From the IMG/VR virus record IMGVR_UViG_3300005441_000015, positions 1-38,913 of that record: 38,913 bases of DNA; one strand, written 5' to 3'. A program made the translations under genes and the position numbers. The stretch's first letter is position 1. Each line of letters begins with the position of its first letter. The notes under the pieces are model-generated. The model did not search any database, was not told the origin of the DNA, and saw only the letters and a list, made by a program, of their open reading frames with translations. The stretch is from a virus. Of the stretch, positions 6,055 to 12,938 are shown piece by piece.

Positions 6055-6269
6055 TTCAATTCCTTCAATTTTTTTCTAGCAATTTTTACATTTCGTTTTA
6101 ACTGGTCTCCCAATCCATCTAAAACACCATCATATAATTCGTCTTGTGACGCAAGGAAGATGGTTACGGCTGTCATTAATATTGAAAACTGCGCTGTGCC
6201 TTCCGGGCTGTATTCAAAAACCAAATTCAAGATATTATTTGCGCATTCCTGTGTTTGTTTTTCGTTCAT
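6051..6269 (-). CDS. Hypothetical protein
   Basis: A 72-residue, probably helical protein beginning MNEKQTQECANNILNLVF, with a basic C-terminus (KIARKKLKELN). No family recognised. It is coupled by short overlaps to the genes on both sides. Confidence 0.55.
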   Translation of the reverse strand: MNEKQTQECANNILNLVFEYSPEGTAQFSILMTAVTIFLASQDELYDGVLDGLGDQLKRNVKIARKKLKELN

Positions 6270-6481
6270 TTCGGTGGCTCCTTAGGAGGAGGTGGTAAAG
6301 GCATCCAGTGGGTAATAGTTGAGATTCCAGTACATCCACAATTGGGCGGCCAATCATTAAAATGCTCTCCACACCAAAAAACAACGAAAAACCCATGAAA
6401 GTCATTATAAGATTCCGCTGTGTAAACTAAAAAAACCCCTTTCTGAGAGGGAAGACTATCTGTCACTCTTATCCACTCCAT
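6266..6481 (-). CDS. DUF551-like protein
   Basis: This 71-residue protein opens with MEWIRVTDSLPSQKGVFLVYT and closes with ITHWMPLPPPPKEPP. That is the DUF551 pattern: an N-terminal W-x-x-V-x-x-x-L-P and a C-terminal T-H-W-M-P-L-P. These short proteins are common in phage accessory regions and have no assigned function. The start overlaps the previous stop by one base (TGATG). Confidence 0.8.
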   Translation of the reverse strand: MEWIRVTDSLPSQKGVFLVYTAESYNDFHGFFVVFWCGEHFNDWPPNCGCTGISTITHWMPLPPPPKEPPK

Positions 6482-6918
6482 CAGCAGAATCCCGATGATG
6501 GCTGTGCTGCAAAAGTAGGAGGAAAGTCTCGATACATGGGAACTTTAGGGAAGGCAGTTTTAATATCTATAGGCTTTAAATTCCCAGCAGTTGTCTTAAT
6601 TGCCTCGTTTTCTAGCCGATTAGCTTGAGCAAGTCTAGAGGCTGCTGTTAACTCGCTTTTGACCATTTTGTCTAAGCCAAGGGCTCCATTAAATAACATC
6701 CCTTTTTTCAGGTTATTGACCACCTCGATCATCTGTTGCATTGACTTTTCTCTAAAGTGATCGCTAGACCTCTTTAGCGCATCAGCCACTTTTTTAGTTT
6801 CTCCAAATGACCCCCCTCTCCAGATATGATGAAAGACTTTAATCTCTTCATCCTTAGATAGCCCTTCATTGTTGGCTAGCTTTTCCCATGTTGCAGAGTC
6901 TACAGGTGTTGTTGTCAT
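6481..6918 (-). CDS. Hypothetical protein
   Basis: I take the ATG at 6918 because GAGGATCTT lies just upstream; a longer frame from a TTG at 6969 has no such site and would overlap the small membrane protein gene. The 145-residue product begins MTTTPVDSATWEKLANNEGL and is mainly helical, with a long amphipathic middle (residues about 50-110). No family recognised. Confidence 0.6.
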   Translation of the reverse strand: MTTTPVDSATWEKLANNEGLSKDEEIKVFHHIWRGGSFGETKKVADALKRSSDHFREKSMQQMIEVVNNLKKGMLFNGALGLDKMVKSELTAASRLAQANRLENEAIKTTAGNLKPIDIKTAFPKVPMYRDFPPTFAAQPSSGFC

Positions 6919-6934
6919 AAGATCCTCAATTTGG

Positions 6935-7072
6935 TTAATTGGAATTCCATTTGGCATCACAAAAAGCAATTAATAGGATAGTGCAGCCGATAAGTGAAGT
7001 GTGGATATTATCATTCACATATCCATAGTAGAGAGCGATAAATGAGGTAATCATCGTCAAGAAGGGAATCAT
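6935..7072 (-). CDS. 45-residue two-helix membrane protein
   Basis: It begins MIPFLTMITSFIALYYGYVN and has two short hydrophobic stretches (about residues 3-18 and 26-38) joined by a polar turn. The ATG overlaps the stop of the lipoprotein gene (ATGA) and the ORF ends 16 nt before the next start. Two short helices fit a class II (pinholin-like) holin in size, but this is only a size and topology argument. Confidence 0.55.
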   Translation of the reverse strand: MIPFLTMITSFIALYYGYVNDNIHTSLIGCTILLIAFCDAKWNSN

Positions 7073-7218
7073 TTTAAGACATTCGCCTCAAGATTCTGGT
7101 TCATTTTCGTGAACTTGCTATGATGTTTTTGGAAAGGTTCATCTTTAGGAGTACATGATCTAGAGCAAGAGGAGAGGACAATAAGAACGAGAAGAAAGGC
7201 GTATTTTATTTTTTTCAT
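7069..7218 (-). CDS. Small lipoprotein
   Basis: A 49-residue protein with MKKIKYAFLLVLIVLSSC at its start. There is a basic n-region, a hydrophobic core and the lipobox LSSC, so residue 18 would be the acylated cysteine. The mature part is about 32 residues, polar and basic. The length is in the range of outer-membrane spanins (Rz1-like), though Rz1 proteins are usually proline-rich, which this is not. Coupling to the two-helix protein suggests a shared membrane role. Confidence 0.65.
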   Translation of the reverse strand: MKKIKYAFLLVLIVLSSCSRSCTPKDEPFQKHHSKFTKMNQNLEANVLK

Positions 7219-7221
7219 CGC

Positions 7222-7554
7222 TTAAATAATCTCTCTTCCTTTGGCGTATTTTATGAGCTCCAGTAAGACTGTTCTAAAGCGAGCATCTATAGTCTTCGGG
7301 TCTAAAGATGGCAAATAAGGAAATTCAAAAACATCTCCTGATTTTGTTCGCTCTCCCCAAATTCCCATATATGCGTTCATTACAAGAGCGATGCGATACC
7401 AAATTTCAGATGGAACCTCGACAAGCTCAGACGTTTCTCTAATATATTCTGACAGAAAAAAGCAGTGTTTAGTCATGCTATCGGCATACATTAAAAGATC
7501 GTCGTGATTTGGAAAAATATCTAATAGTTTATGTCTAACGTCATCTTCGTTCAC
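7222..7554 (-). CDS. Hypothetical protein
   Basis: I favour the GTG at 7554, which follows TAAGGGTGATTTT and avoids a 53-nt overlap; an in-frame ATG at 7617 has no ribosome-binding site. The product is then 110 residues, acidic and aromatic-rich, with IWYRIALVMNAYMGIWGE in the middle and a helical end. The family is not recognised. Confidence 0.5.
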   Translation of the reverse strand: MNEDDVRHKLLDIFPNHDDLLMYADSMTKHCFFLSEYIRETSELVEVPSEIWYRIALVMNAYMGIWGERTKSGDVFEFPYLPSLDPKTIDARFRTVLLELIKYAKGREII

Positions 7555-7564
7555 AAAATCACCC

Positions 7565-7843
7565 TTAATCACTTTTGCTTTTTTCGTAAGGTTTGATGTA
7601 AAGCCTATAGAAATCATCGTCTGAATACCCAGATTTCCCTTTCTTAATCTTGGTATTCATGCGCTCAAATTCGATTAAGTTCTGGTCAGCAATGTTACAT
7701 TGATCCATCGCATAGGCTAAAGCTTCTTTGTCTACATTCCCATGCAAAGCTTCTAAAAAGATGCGGTCCCATTGCCTATCGACTGTCTTTTTCTTTAAAT
7801 AGAGTTCTGTCCAAACTTTATCCGATTTTTTGCACAGATTCAT
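7565..7843 (-). CDS. Hypothetical protein, first gene of the leftward accessory block
   Basis: A 92-residue, charged, mostly helical protein beginning MNLCKKSDKVWTELYLKKK. AAGGATAGGAT precedes the ATG. It faces away from the portal gene across an 80-nt region that holds the portal promoter. No family recognised. Confidence 0.55.
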   Translation of the reverse strand: MNLCKKSDKVWTELYLKKKTVDRQWDRIFLEALHGNVDKEALAYAMDQCNIADQNLIEFERMNTKIKKGKSGYSDDDFYRLYIKPYEKSKSD

Positions 7844-7858
7844 ATCCTATCCTTATCT

Positions 7859-7904
7859 TTGAAAACAAATTCAATATCGTTTAATGTAAAGTAAAATCTT
7901 TAAT
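7859..7904 (+). promoter_or_regulatory. Portal promoter with a shared downstream dyad element
   Basis: TTGAAA (7859-7864), a 17-nt spacer and TAATGT (7882-7887) form the promoter. The -10 runs into TGTAAAGTAAAATCTTTAA (7885-7903). That 19-mer differs by one base from the one at 25960-25978 ahead of the fibre operon, in the same position relative to the -10. TAAAG and CTTTA in it form a short dyad over the predicted start site. It probably binds a phage or host regulator. Confidence 0.6.
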
Positions 7905-7922
7905 CCACAGGGTTAGGTCATA

Positions 7923-9968
7923 ATGACGCTATTTCCGCAACTTTCCAATACCTTTTACACAGACAACGATCACGATGTCCTAAAGTTAATGGATTATACG
8001 TATGCCAAGAATATCCAAATTAATCAATCTTTTTGGTCTGAAGCTGAAATTGATCAACGTTTCAAAGCAGGGGATCAGACTCTTTGGAATGATATCTATG
8101 GGAACCTTCCTGCTTTTCGTCGTCGCCAATTCAATTTCAATCGAATTCGCCGAATCACGAATATGATTACAGGCTATCAACGCCAGCACCGAAAATCGAC
8201 TGTGTGTACCCCTATTGAGAATTCAGATGAAATGACCTCAAATCAATTTAGCAAAATTCTGATGTGGGATGATCAAAAGAATCATGTTTTGGAAACAATT
8301 TCAGATGCTTTTGATGGAGCAGTGACTACAGGGATGAATTTGCTTTCAGTTTGGATGGATTATCGAAATGACCCTGTAAATGGTGATCTTGCCGTCGATA
8401 ACGTCGCATTTAATGGCTACCTCATCGATCCCTATTTCAAAAAGATGGACCTTTCAGATTGTAATTCAATTTGGACTCGTAAATATTTGTCGCGAAATCA
8501 GGTGAAATCGCTTGTTCCTGGAAGGGAAGGTGAAATCTTAGAAATGCGTGGCTGGGGCAATCGGGATGGCAAATTCCAATTCATGCCTGAATCTTATAAC
8601 TACGGCATGCAAGATCTTTTAACTTATGATGAGTTTTGGTATTTAGATTCTCGAAAACAAAAGCTTCTTTGCGATGTGCAAACAGGCGAAACGATGGAGT
8701 GGAGAGGACAGGATGAAGATCTACAAGACTTTTTGCGAACTTATCCCCAAATTCATACTTTGGAGCAAGAAATCCAAACCGTCAAGCTTGCTATTGTTGT
8801 TCAGGGTAAGGTTATGTATCATGGTCCTAATCCTCTTGGTATTGATCGCTACCCTTTTGTGCCAGTATGGGCTTATTACGAGCCTCAAATGTCAGACTTC
8901 CCGTGGAGAGTCCAAGGAGTTGTTAGAGGACTTAGAGACGCGCAATATCTATATAATCGACGTCGAATAATTGAATTAGACATCTTAGAATCCCAAATCA
9001 CTTCAGGCTTTATGTATAAGGAGAACGCTTTAGTTAATCCTAAAGATGTGTTCTTGCAAGGTCAAGGAAGAGGACTCGCACTTAAAGCTAATGCCCAGCC
9101 TGGCGTAGACGTAATGAAGATCGAGGCTCCACAGATACCTCCCTCCATGATCCAGCTTTCAGAGCTTCTTGGTAAGGAGATCAGTGAGGTATCGGGAGTT
9201 AATGAAGAGCTTCTTGGGTCAGCCCAAGATGATAAAGCCGGTATCTTAGGAATGCTACGTCAGGGCGCGGGTTTAACTACACTTCAAGGCCTTTTTGATA
9301 ATTTAGATTACGCACAAAAAATGCTTGGCGATATCAGAATATCCCTTATTCAGTCGAACTGGACACCTGGAAAAGTTCAAAGAGTCATAGGAGAAGAGCC
9401 TTCTCCACAGTTTTATAATCGAGCTTTTGGTAAATACAAAGCTATCGTCGAAGATGGTTTAAATACCTCGACCCAGCGCCAGATGCAGTTTGCCCAACTT
9501 CTCCAATTAAGAGAGCTTGGCATTCCTGTTCCTGCCGAGATACTTGTCGAATCTTCTACATTACAAAATAAGGAGAAACTTACCAATGCCCTCGGTCAAC
9601 AAGAACAACAAGCAGCGCAAGCGGCCCAACTCCAGCAAGAAACGCAAATTGAACTCCTCAAAGCGCAAATTGAAGACCTCCACGCAAGAGCCGTTGCTAA
9701 CCAAGGACTCGGTCACGAACGTGCAAGCCGTATTCAGGAAAACCAAGCTCTTGCCGTTGAAAGACGCGCCGCCGCCCATAAAGATCTCGACCAAGGACTT
9801 CTCGATAAAGCAAAAGCAATTAAAGAGCTTACTTCAATCGATTTGGAGCAGGTTCACAGAGCAGTTGAGATTTTAAAACTGATTCAGGGAAATCCTGAAG
9901 AGAAAGAAAAGCCAGCGTCTTCTCCCGAGAAAAAGAAGAAAACGCCAGCTAAGAAAACAGCTGCTTAG
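7923..9968 (+). CDS. Portal protein, P22 gp1-like
   Basis: This 681-residue protein resembles the P22 portal family, in which twelve subunits form the vertex ring for DNA entry and exit. P22 gp1 has 725 residues. Typical features are the N-terminal FRRRQFNFNRIRRITNMITGYQRQHRKS, the FNGYLIDPYF and LSRNQVKSLVPG region, and the helical GLRDAQYLYNRRRIIELDILESQITSG stem. The SGVNEELLG segment is typical too. Residues about 555-640 are a Gln/Ala-rich coiled coil like the P22 barrel helix, and the last 20 residues are a Lys/Pro-rich tail. AGG precedes the ATG by about 7 nt. It is separated from terL by the leftward block, which is unusual. Confidence 0.9.
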   Translation: MTLFPQLSNTFYTDNDHDVLKLMDYTYAKNIQINQSFWSEAEIDQRFKAGDQTLWNDIYGNLPAFRRRQFNFNRIRRITNMITGYQRQHRKSTVCTPIENSDEMTSNQFSKILMWDDQKNHVLETISDAFDGAVTTGMNLLSVWMDYRNDPVNGDLAVDNVAFNGYLIDPYFKKMDLSDCNSIWTRKYLSRNQVKSLVPGREGEILEMRGWGNRDGKFQFMPESYNYGMQDLLTYDEFWYLDSRKQKLLCDVQTGETMEWRGQDEDLQDFLRTYPQIHTLEQEIQTVKLAIVVQGKVMYHGPNPLGIDRYPFVPVWAYYEPQMSDFPWRVQGVVRGLRDAQYLYNRRRIIELDILESQITSGFMYKENALVNPKDVFLQGQGRGLALKANAQPGVDVMKIEAPQIPPSMIQLSELLGKEISEVSGVNEELLGSAQDDKAGILGMLRQGAGLTTLQGLFDNLDYAQKMLGDIRISLIQSNWTPGKVQRVIGEEPSPQFYNRAFGKYKAIVEDGLNTSTQRQMQFAQLLQLRELGIPVPAEILVESSTLQNKEKLTNALGQQEQQAAQAAQLQQETQIELLKAQIEDLHARAVANQGLGHERASRIQENQALAVERRAAAHKDLDQGLLDKAKAIKELTSIDLEQVHRAVEILKLIQGNPEEKEKPASSPEKKKKTPAKKTAA

Positions 9969-10774
9969 AAACGGTATCCAAATGTCAGTCGAGATCCCAA
10001 CACATGGGTTGTCTCAACATTAGGGATTTGGAGATAATAAGGTTCAAATTGGATTTCCCAATTTTTCAAATCTCCTAAATGCCAAAGAAAGGGCATCCCA
10101 ATTTCACAAAGCCATCTTGTATCGTGAATTGAGACTGCTTTTGTCTTATACTTCACAGGATTCTTTACATTATGAAATTCAGTAGTCGGGTCTCCGATTG
10201 TTTGTGGTGGAGCATTTTCATGTCTGACAATCGTCAAATTGCGTTTATTATGGAGGTGAGGGACTCTTCTCATTTCATATCTTTTTTGACTCAGGCTTAA
10301 ATATCCTTTCACATGAAGACCTAATTCAAACATTTCACCAAATTGGTGCATATATTTCATACCCAAAGTTCCGTAGCTCCAATTCTTTAATTTCCCAATT
10401 TGCTTTTCAACTGAAAACATTGAGAAACCAGACCCTATATACCCTATGATATGGTCTTGAAATGATAAAGTGTGATGATAACCAAGACGCAATTCTCCAT
10501 TGACGAAATGATCAAGGTGGACATTGTTTTTGTCTTTCGTATGCCAAAGAGAAGCAACCTTCATTTCAAATCCTGTGTAAACTGAATCGGGCTTAATGCG
10601 CTCATATCCCAAATTCAAGAATCCAAAATTGAATCGATGTTCATATTCGGGAGTTTTCGGAATGTCTAAATGAATCAATGTTTGGGGGGTTATCTTTTGA
10701 GGGAGATCACCATCAGCACATAAAGAAACGAATGGGGTTAGCAAAGTTACACCAGAAAAAACCAGGGCTTTCAT
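9965..10774 (-). CDS. Predicted outer-membrane beta-barrel protein
   Basis: This 269-residue protein has a Sec signal peptide (MKALVFSGVTLLTPFVSLCA, cleavage near residue 20-21). Many alternating amphipathic strands follow, such as HRFNFGFLNLGYERI, GELRLGYHHTLSF and IIGYIGSGFSMF. It ends in SRLTFGYRF; a C-terminal phenylalanine in an alternating strand is the signal recognised by the BAM insertion machine. I do not recognise the exact family. AAAAGGA precedes the ATG. The stop interlocks with the portal stop on the other strand. A phage surface protein of this kind may block superinfection, as Lom-type or Cor-type proteins are thought to alter the cell surface, but this is an inference. Confidence 0.7.
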   Translation of the reverse strand: MKALVFSGVTLLTPFVSLCADGDLPQKITPQTLIHLDIPKTPEYEHRFNFGFLNLGYERIKPDSVYTGFEMKVASLWHTKDKNNVHLDHFVNGELRLGYHHTLSFQDHIIGYIGSGFSMFSVEKQIGKLKNWSYGTLGMKYMHQFGEMFELGLHVKGYLSLSQKRYEMRRVPHLHNKRNLTIVRHENAPPQTIGDPTTEFHNVKNPVKYKTKAVSIHDTRWLCEIGMPFLWHLGDLKNWEIQFEPYYLQIPNVETTHVLGSRLTFGYRF

Positions 10775-10854
10775 ATGCGTCCTTTTGTTTTGTTTTCAAA
10801 AATAACACGATAGCCGATCGCTGTTTCTAAAAAAAGAGTAAAAATATTTTTATA

Positions 10855-10887
10855 TATAATGTATAGTGAGGTTTAGAAAACCTATAC
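10855..10887 (+). promoter_or_regulatory. Possible promoter with palindrome at the start site
   Basis: TATAAT (10855-10860) lies in a very AT-rich stretch without a good -35. It is followed at once by GTATAG (10861-10866), which pairs perfectly with CTATAC (10882-10887). A competing hairpin, AGGTTT-AGA-AAACCT (10869-10883), shares two bases with that outer pair. The element spans the likely start of transcription for the genes from 10903 on. Confidence 0.45.
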
Positions 10888-10902
10888 TAAGGAGATACTC
10901 AT

Positions 10903-11118
10903 ATGGGTAAAGCACAAATGCACGGTGAATCAGAAAAAGAAGGCGCACCATGGGGACGTGGCAAGCACGCTAACATGCCTACAGAAGTGAAATTGGATAC
11001 ATATCCTAAAACACACGAAATGGGCCCAACTGTTGAAAATGATACGATGACTAGAGTTGATGCTGAAAATAAAAGAGCTCATTCTAAAACTCGTAGCTAC
11101 ATGTCTAACCAACACTAG
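10903..11118 (+). CDS. Small hydrophilic hypothetical protein
   Basis: A 71-residue Gly-, Lys- and His-containing protein beginning MGKAQMHGESEKEGAPWGRG, probably disordered. A strong AAGGAG lies 8 nt before the ATG. It heads a run of six small rightward genes. Not recognised; it could be a minor virion protein, but nothing shows it. Confidence 0.6.
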   Translation: MGKAQMHGESEKEGAPWGRGKHANMPTEVKLDTYPKTHEMGPTVENDTMTRVDAENKRAHSKTRSYMSNQH

Positions 11119-11126
11119 AGGTTTTT

Positions 11127-11408
11127 ATGGCTAAGTCCGGTAACGGCTACGTCAAACGGTATAACGTACAAAAAGAACATAAGGATTTCGGGAAGACCGA
11201 AAACTACAACTTTGAAGTACAAGAGCAGCCTACTCCTCGTATGGGAGATGCTAGCTTTGCCAACATGCCTGAAGCACCCATAATGAAGAACTTCTCTCGG
11301 TCTCACAATTATAGATCAGGGGTCGTTAACGATTTTAGCTGCGGTTTAGAAGAAGATTCTGGTATTCAAGAAAACAAGGTCTATAAGAATAAATTTCAGG
11401 CACCTTAA
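11127..11408 (+). CDS. Small hypothetical protein
   Basis: A 93-residue hydrophilic protein beginning MAKSGNGYVKRYNVQKEHKD. GAGG precedes the ATG. It shares an ANMP tetrapeptide with the neighbour at 10903 (KHANMPTE and SFANMPEA), hinting that the two interact with the same partner or are distantly related. Function unknown. Confidence 0.55.
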   Translation: MAKSGNGYVKRYNVQKEHKDFGKTENYNFEVQEQPTPRMGDASFANMPEAPIMKNFSRSHNYRSGVVNDFSCGLEEDSGIQENKVYKNKFQAP

Positions 11409-11410
11409 TT

Positions 11411-11545
11411 ATGGTTATGATAAAACCGGCTGGTAAAGCAGGAAAGATCGCTAAAGCTGTAATGAGAGGGAAGGGCGTTAAGTCTGCTCCCACCGGTGAT
11501 AAGCTTGAAAAGATTAAGAATAAAGGACCTTATCTTCAACATTAG
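11411..11545 (+). CDS. 44-residue basic protein
   Basis: It begins MVMIKPAGKAGKIAKAVMRGKG and is strongly basic, Gly/Lys-rich and ends KGPYLQH. It lies 2 nt after the previous stop, with spacing typical of this cluster. Nucleic-acid binding is plausible from charge only. Confidence 0.5.
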   Translation: MVMIKPAGKAGKIAKAVMRGKGVKSAPTGDKLEKIKNKGPYLQH

Positions 11546-11551
11546 GAATTT

Positions 11552-11686
11552 ATGGATAAGCTGATTAAGAAAGTGAAAAAGGATTTAGATAAAGGCCAAA
11601 AAGACGTAAAAGTCTTAAAAAAAGCCGATAAAAAATTCGATCGCAAAATAGCTAAATGCGATATGAAAATGAAGAAAAAGAAATGA
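11552..11686 (+). CDS. 44-residue lysine-rich protein
   Basis: Roughly 45% of the residues are lysine (MDKLIKKVKKDLDKGQKDVK...), with an Asp/Lys pattern suggesting a helix. AGGA precedes the ATG, and the stop overlaps the next ATG as ATGA. Function unknown. Confidence 0.55.
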   Translation: MDKLIKKVKKDLDKGQKDVKVLKKADKKFDRKIAKCDMKMKKKK

Positions 11687-11853
11687 CTACTTCATGGAAG
11701 TCCATACAGGAATCTCTAATTTTAGAGCCTGAATTTAGACTTTATGAAAGTGCTGCCAAAGAAGTCAGAGAAAATCTGGCCAAGCAGCTAGGCATGACAT
11801 TAGAGCAATATGACGAAAAGCTCCATTGGGGTTTTTCCGAATTTTACGATTAG
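11683..11853 (+). CDS. Small acidic hypothetical protein
   Basis: I use the ATG at 11683, which overlaps the preceding stop, rather than one at 11656 inside the upstream gene. The product is 56 residues, acidic and helical (MTTSWKSIQESLILEPEF...). It contrasts with its very basic neighbours, which might hint at a complex. Confidence 0.5.
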   Translation: MTTSWKSIQESLILEPEFRLYESAAKEVRENLAKQLGMTLEQYDEKLHWGFSEFYD

Positions 11854-11859
11854 GAATCT

Positions 11860-12036
11860 ATGGCAAAGAATTGGATTCAAAATGCGATTAAGAAACCGGA
11901 ATCACTTAGAAAAGAGCTACATATTAAAAAAGGTGAAAAGATTCCGGCAAAAAAGTTAAATGCAGCTGCTAAAAAAGGTGGAAAAGAAGGCCAAAGAGCG
12001 CGTTTAGCTAAGACACTAAAAGGATTTCACCATTAA
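11860..12036 (+). CDS. Conserved small basic phage protein
   Basis: This 58-residue protein carries WIQNAIKKPESLRKELHIKK, then GEKIPAKKLNAAAKKGGK and a closing LAKTLKGF. I know this block from many phage genomes as a conserved small basic protein without assigned function. AGGA precedes the ATG. Confidence 0.65.
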   Translation: MAKNWIQNAIKKPESLRKELHIKKGEKIPAKKLNAAAKKGGKEGQRARLAKTLKGFHH

Positions 12037-12046
12037 TAGGTAAAAA

Positions 12047-12913
12047 ATGAAAACATTAGCCGTATTATCAATTCTGAATTTAACATCTCTTTTTGCAGAT
12101 TACCATGATCCTGTAGCATCCTTCCATGTCGATGCAACCGATTATAAAGGTATGCCAGAAGCTCATTTAAGCTTTAATCATCAATCAACTTTCGAAGTCG
12201 AAGACAGTACAGCAATTATTTTACATGGTTTAATCAACCCCTATTCGCCTAAAACGTTCCACAATGAGCTAGGGATTGGCTTTCGAAGATTATACGAAAA
12301 TTTCGGCTTTGGAACGAATATTGTCTATGCCCATCGAAACAGCTTTGGGTTTTTTAATCATCATATTATTCCTGGTATTGAGCTTTTCTACGATCATTTC
12401 GGCCTAATCTACAATCGATATGTGCCTATTAAGTCTCGTGTTGAATTCGAAGATATGAAATACTTGTTCCATGATGTATCTGAGCTCTCCTTATTTTATC
12501 GGCCTTCGAAAAAATACGAATTTAGTGTTACTCCGCATTTCAATCACCAGACTAAACGGGTCGGAATCCGTGGAGACATTAGCGCATTTGTTCATGACAA
12601 CGTCCAGCTCTCTTTAACTCCATACTTTGAGTATAACGTACAAAAAGGACTAAAATTGTCTGTTGGATATCACTTCGGTGGTGTACCAAAACTTATCAAT
12701 CATAAGATTTCCAAATCTCACGATTTTTACTTCACAACGGATAAAAAAGAGATTGCCAAAATTGCTGCTCCGAATCCTGCTGTATTAGTACCTTCTCCAG
12801 CTCCAATCATTATTCATCCTCCTTCAGATGAAAACGAAAAGCCTAAAGAAAACAAGAATTGGTGGGATCGTATCATCACTTGGAGAGTATCAGAGCAAGC
12901 TGCTAGCAAATAA
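12047..12913 (+). CDS. Outer-membrane barrel protein, inverse-autotransporter-like
   Basis: This 288-residue protein has a signal peptide (MKTLAVLSILNLTSLFA, cleaved near residue 17). A series of beta strands follows: NELGIGFRRLYENFGFGTN, GIELFYDHFGLIYNRYVPI and KGLKLSVGYHFGG. The 'G-x-G-x-R-R-L' strand followed by NHH-x-x-P-G-x-E-x-F-Y-D-x-F-G is reminiscent of the inverse autotransporter beta-domain, as in intimin/invasin. After the barrel, about residues 240-288 are Pro/Lys-rich and end with WWDRIITW, with no passenger Ig domains. So it would be a barrel-only relative. It is an accessory gene on a phage; surface modification or receptor masking is inferred. Confidence 0.6.
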   Translation: MKTLAVLSILNLTSLFADYHDPVASFHVDATDYKGMPEAHLSFNHQSTFEVEDSTAIILHGLINPYSPKTFHNELGIGFRRLYENFGFGTNIVYAHRNSFGFFNHHIIPGIELFYDHFGLIYNRYVPIKSRVEFEDMKYLFHDVSELSLFYRPSKKYEFSVTPHFNHQTKRVGIRGDISAFVHDNVQLSLTPYFEYNVQKGLKLSVGYHFGGVPKLINHKISKSHDFYFTTDKKEIAKIAAPNPAVLVPSPAPIIIHPPSDENEKPKENKNWWDRIITWRVSEQAASK

Positions 12914-12938
12914 TAATTTGTTTTGATAGCTTGGGTTC

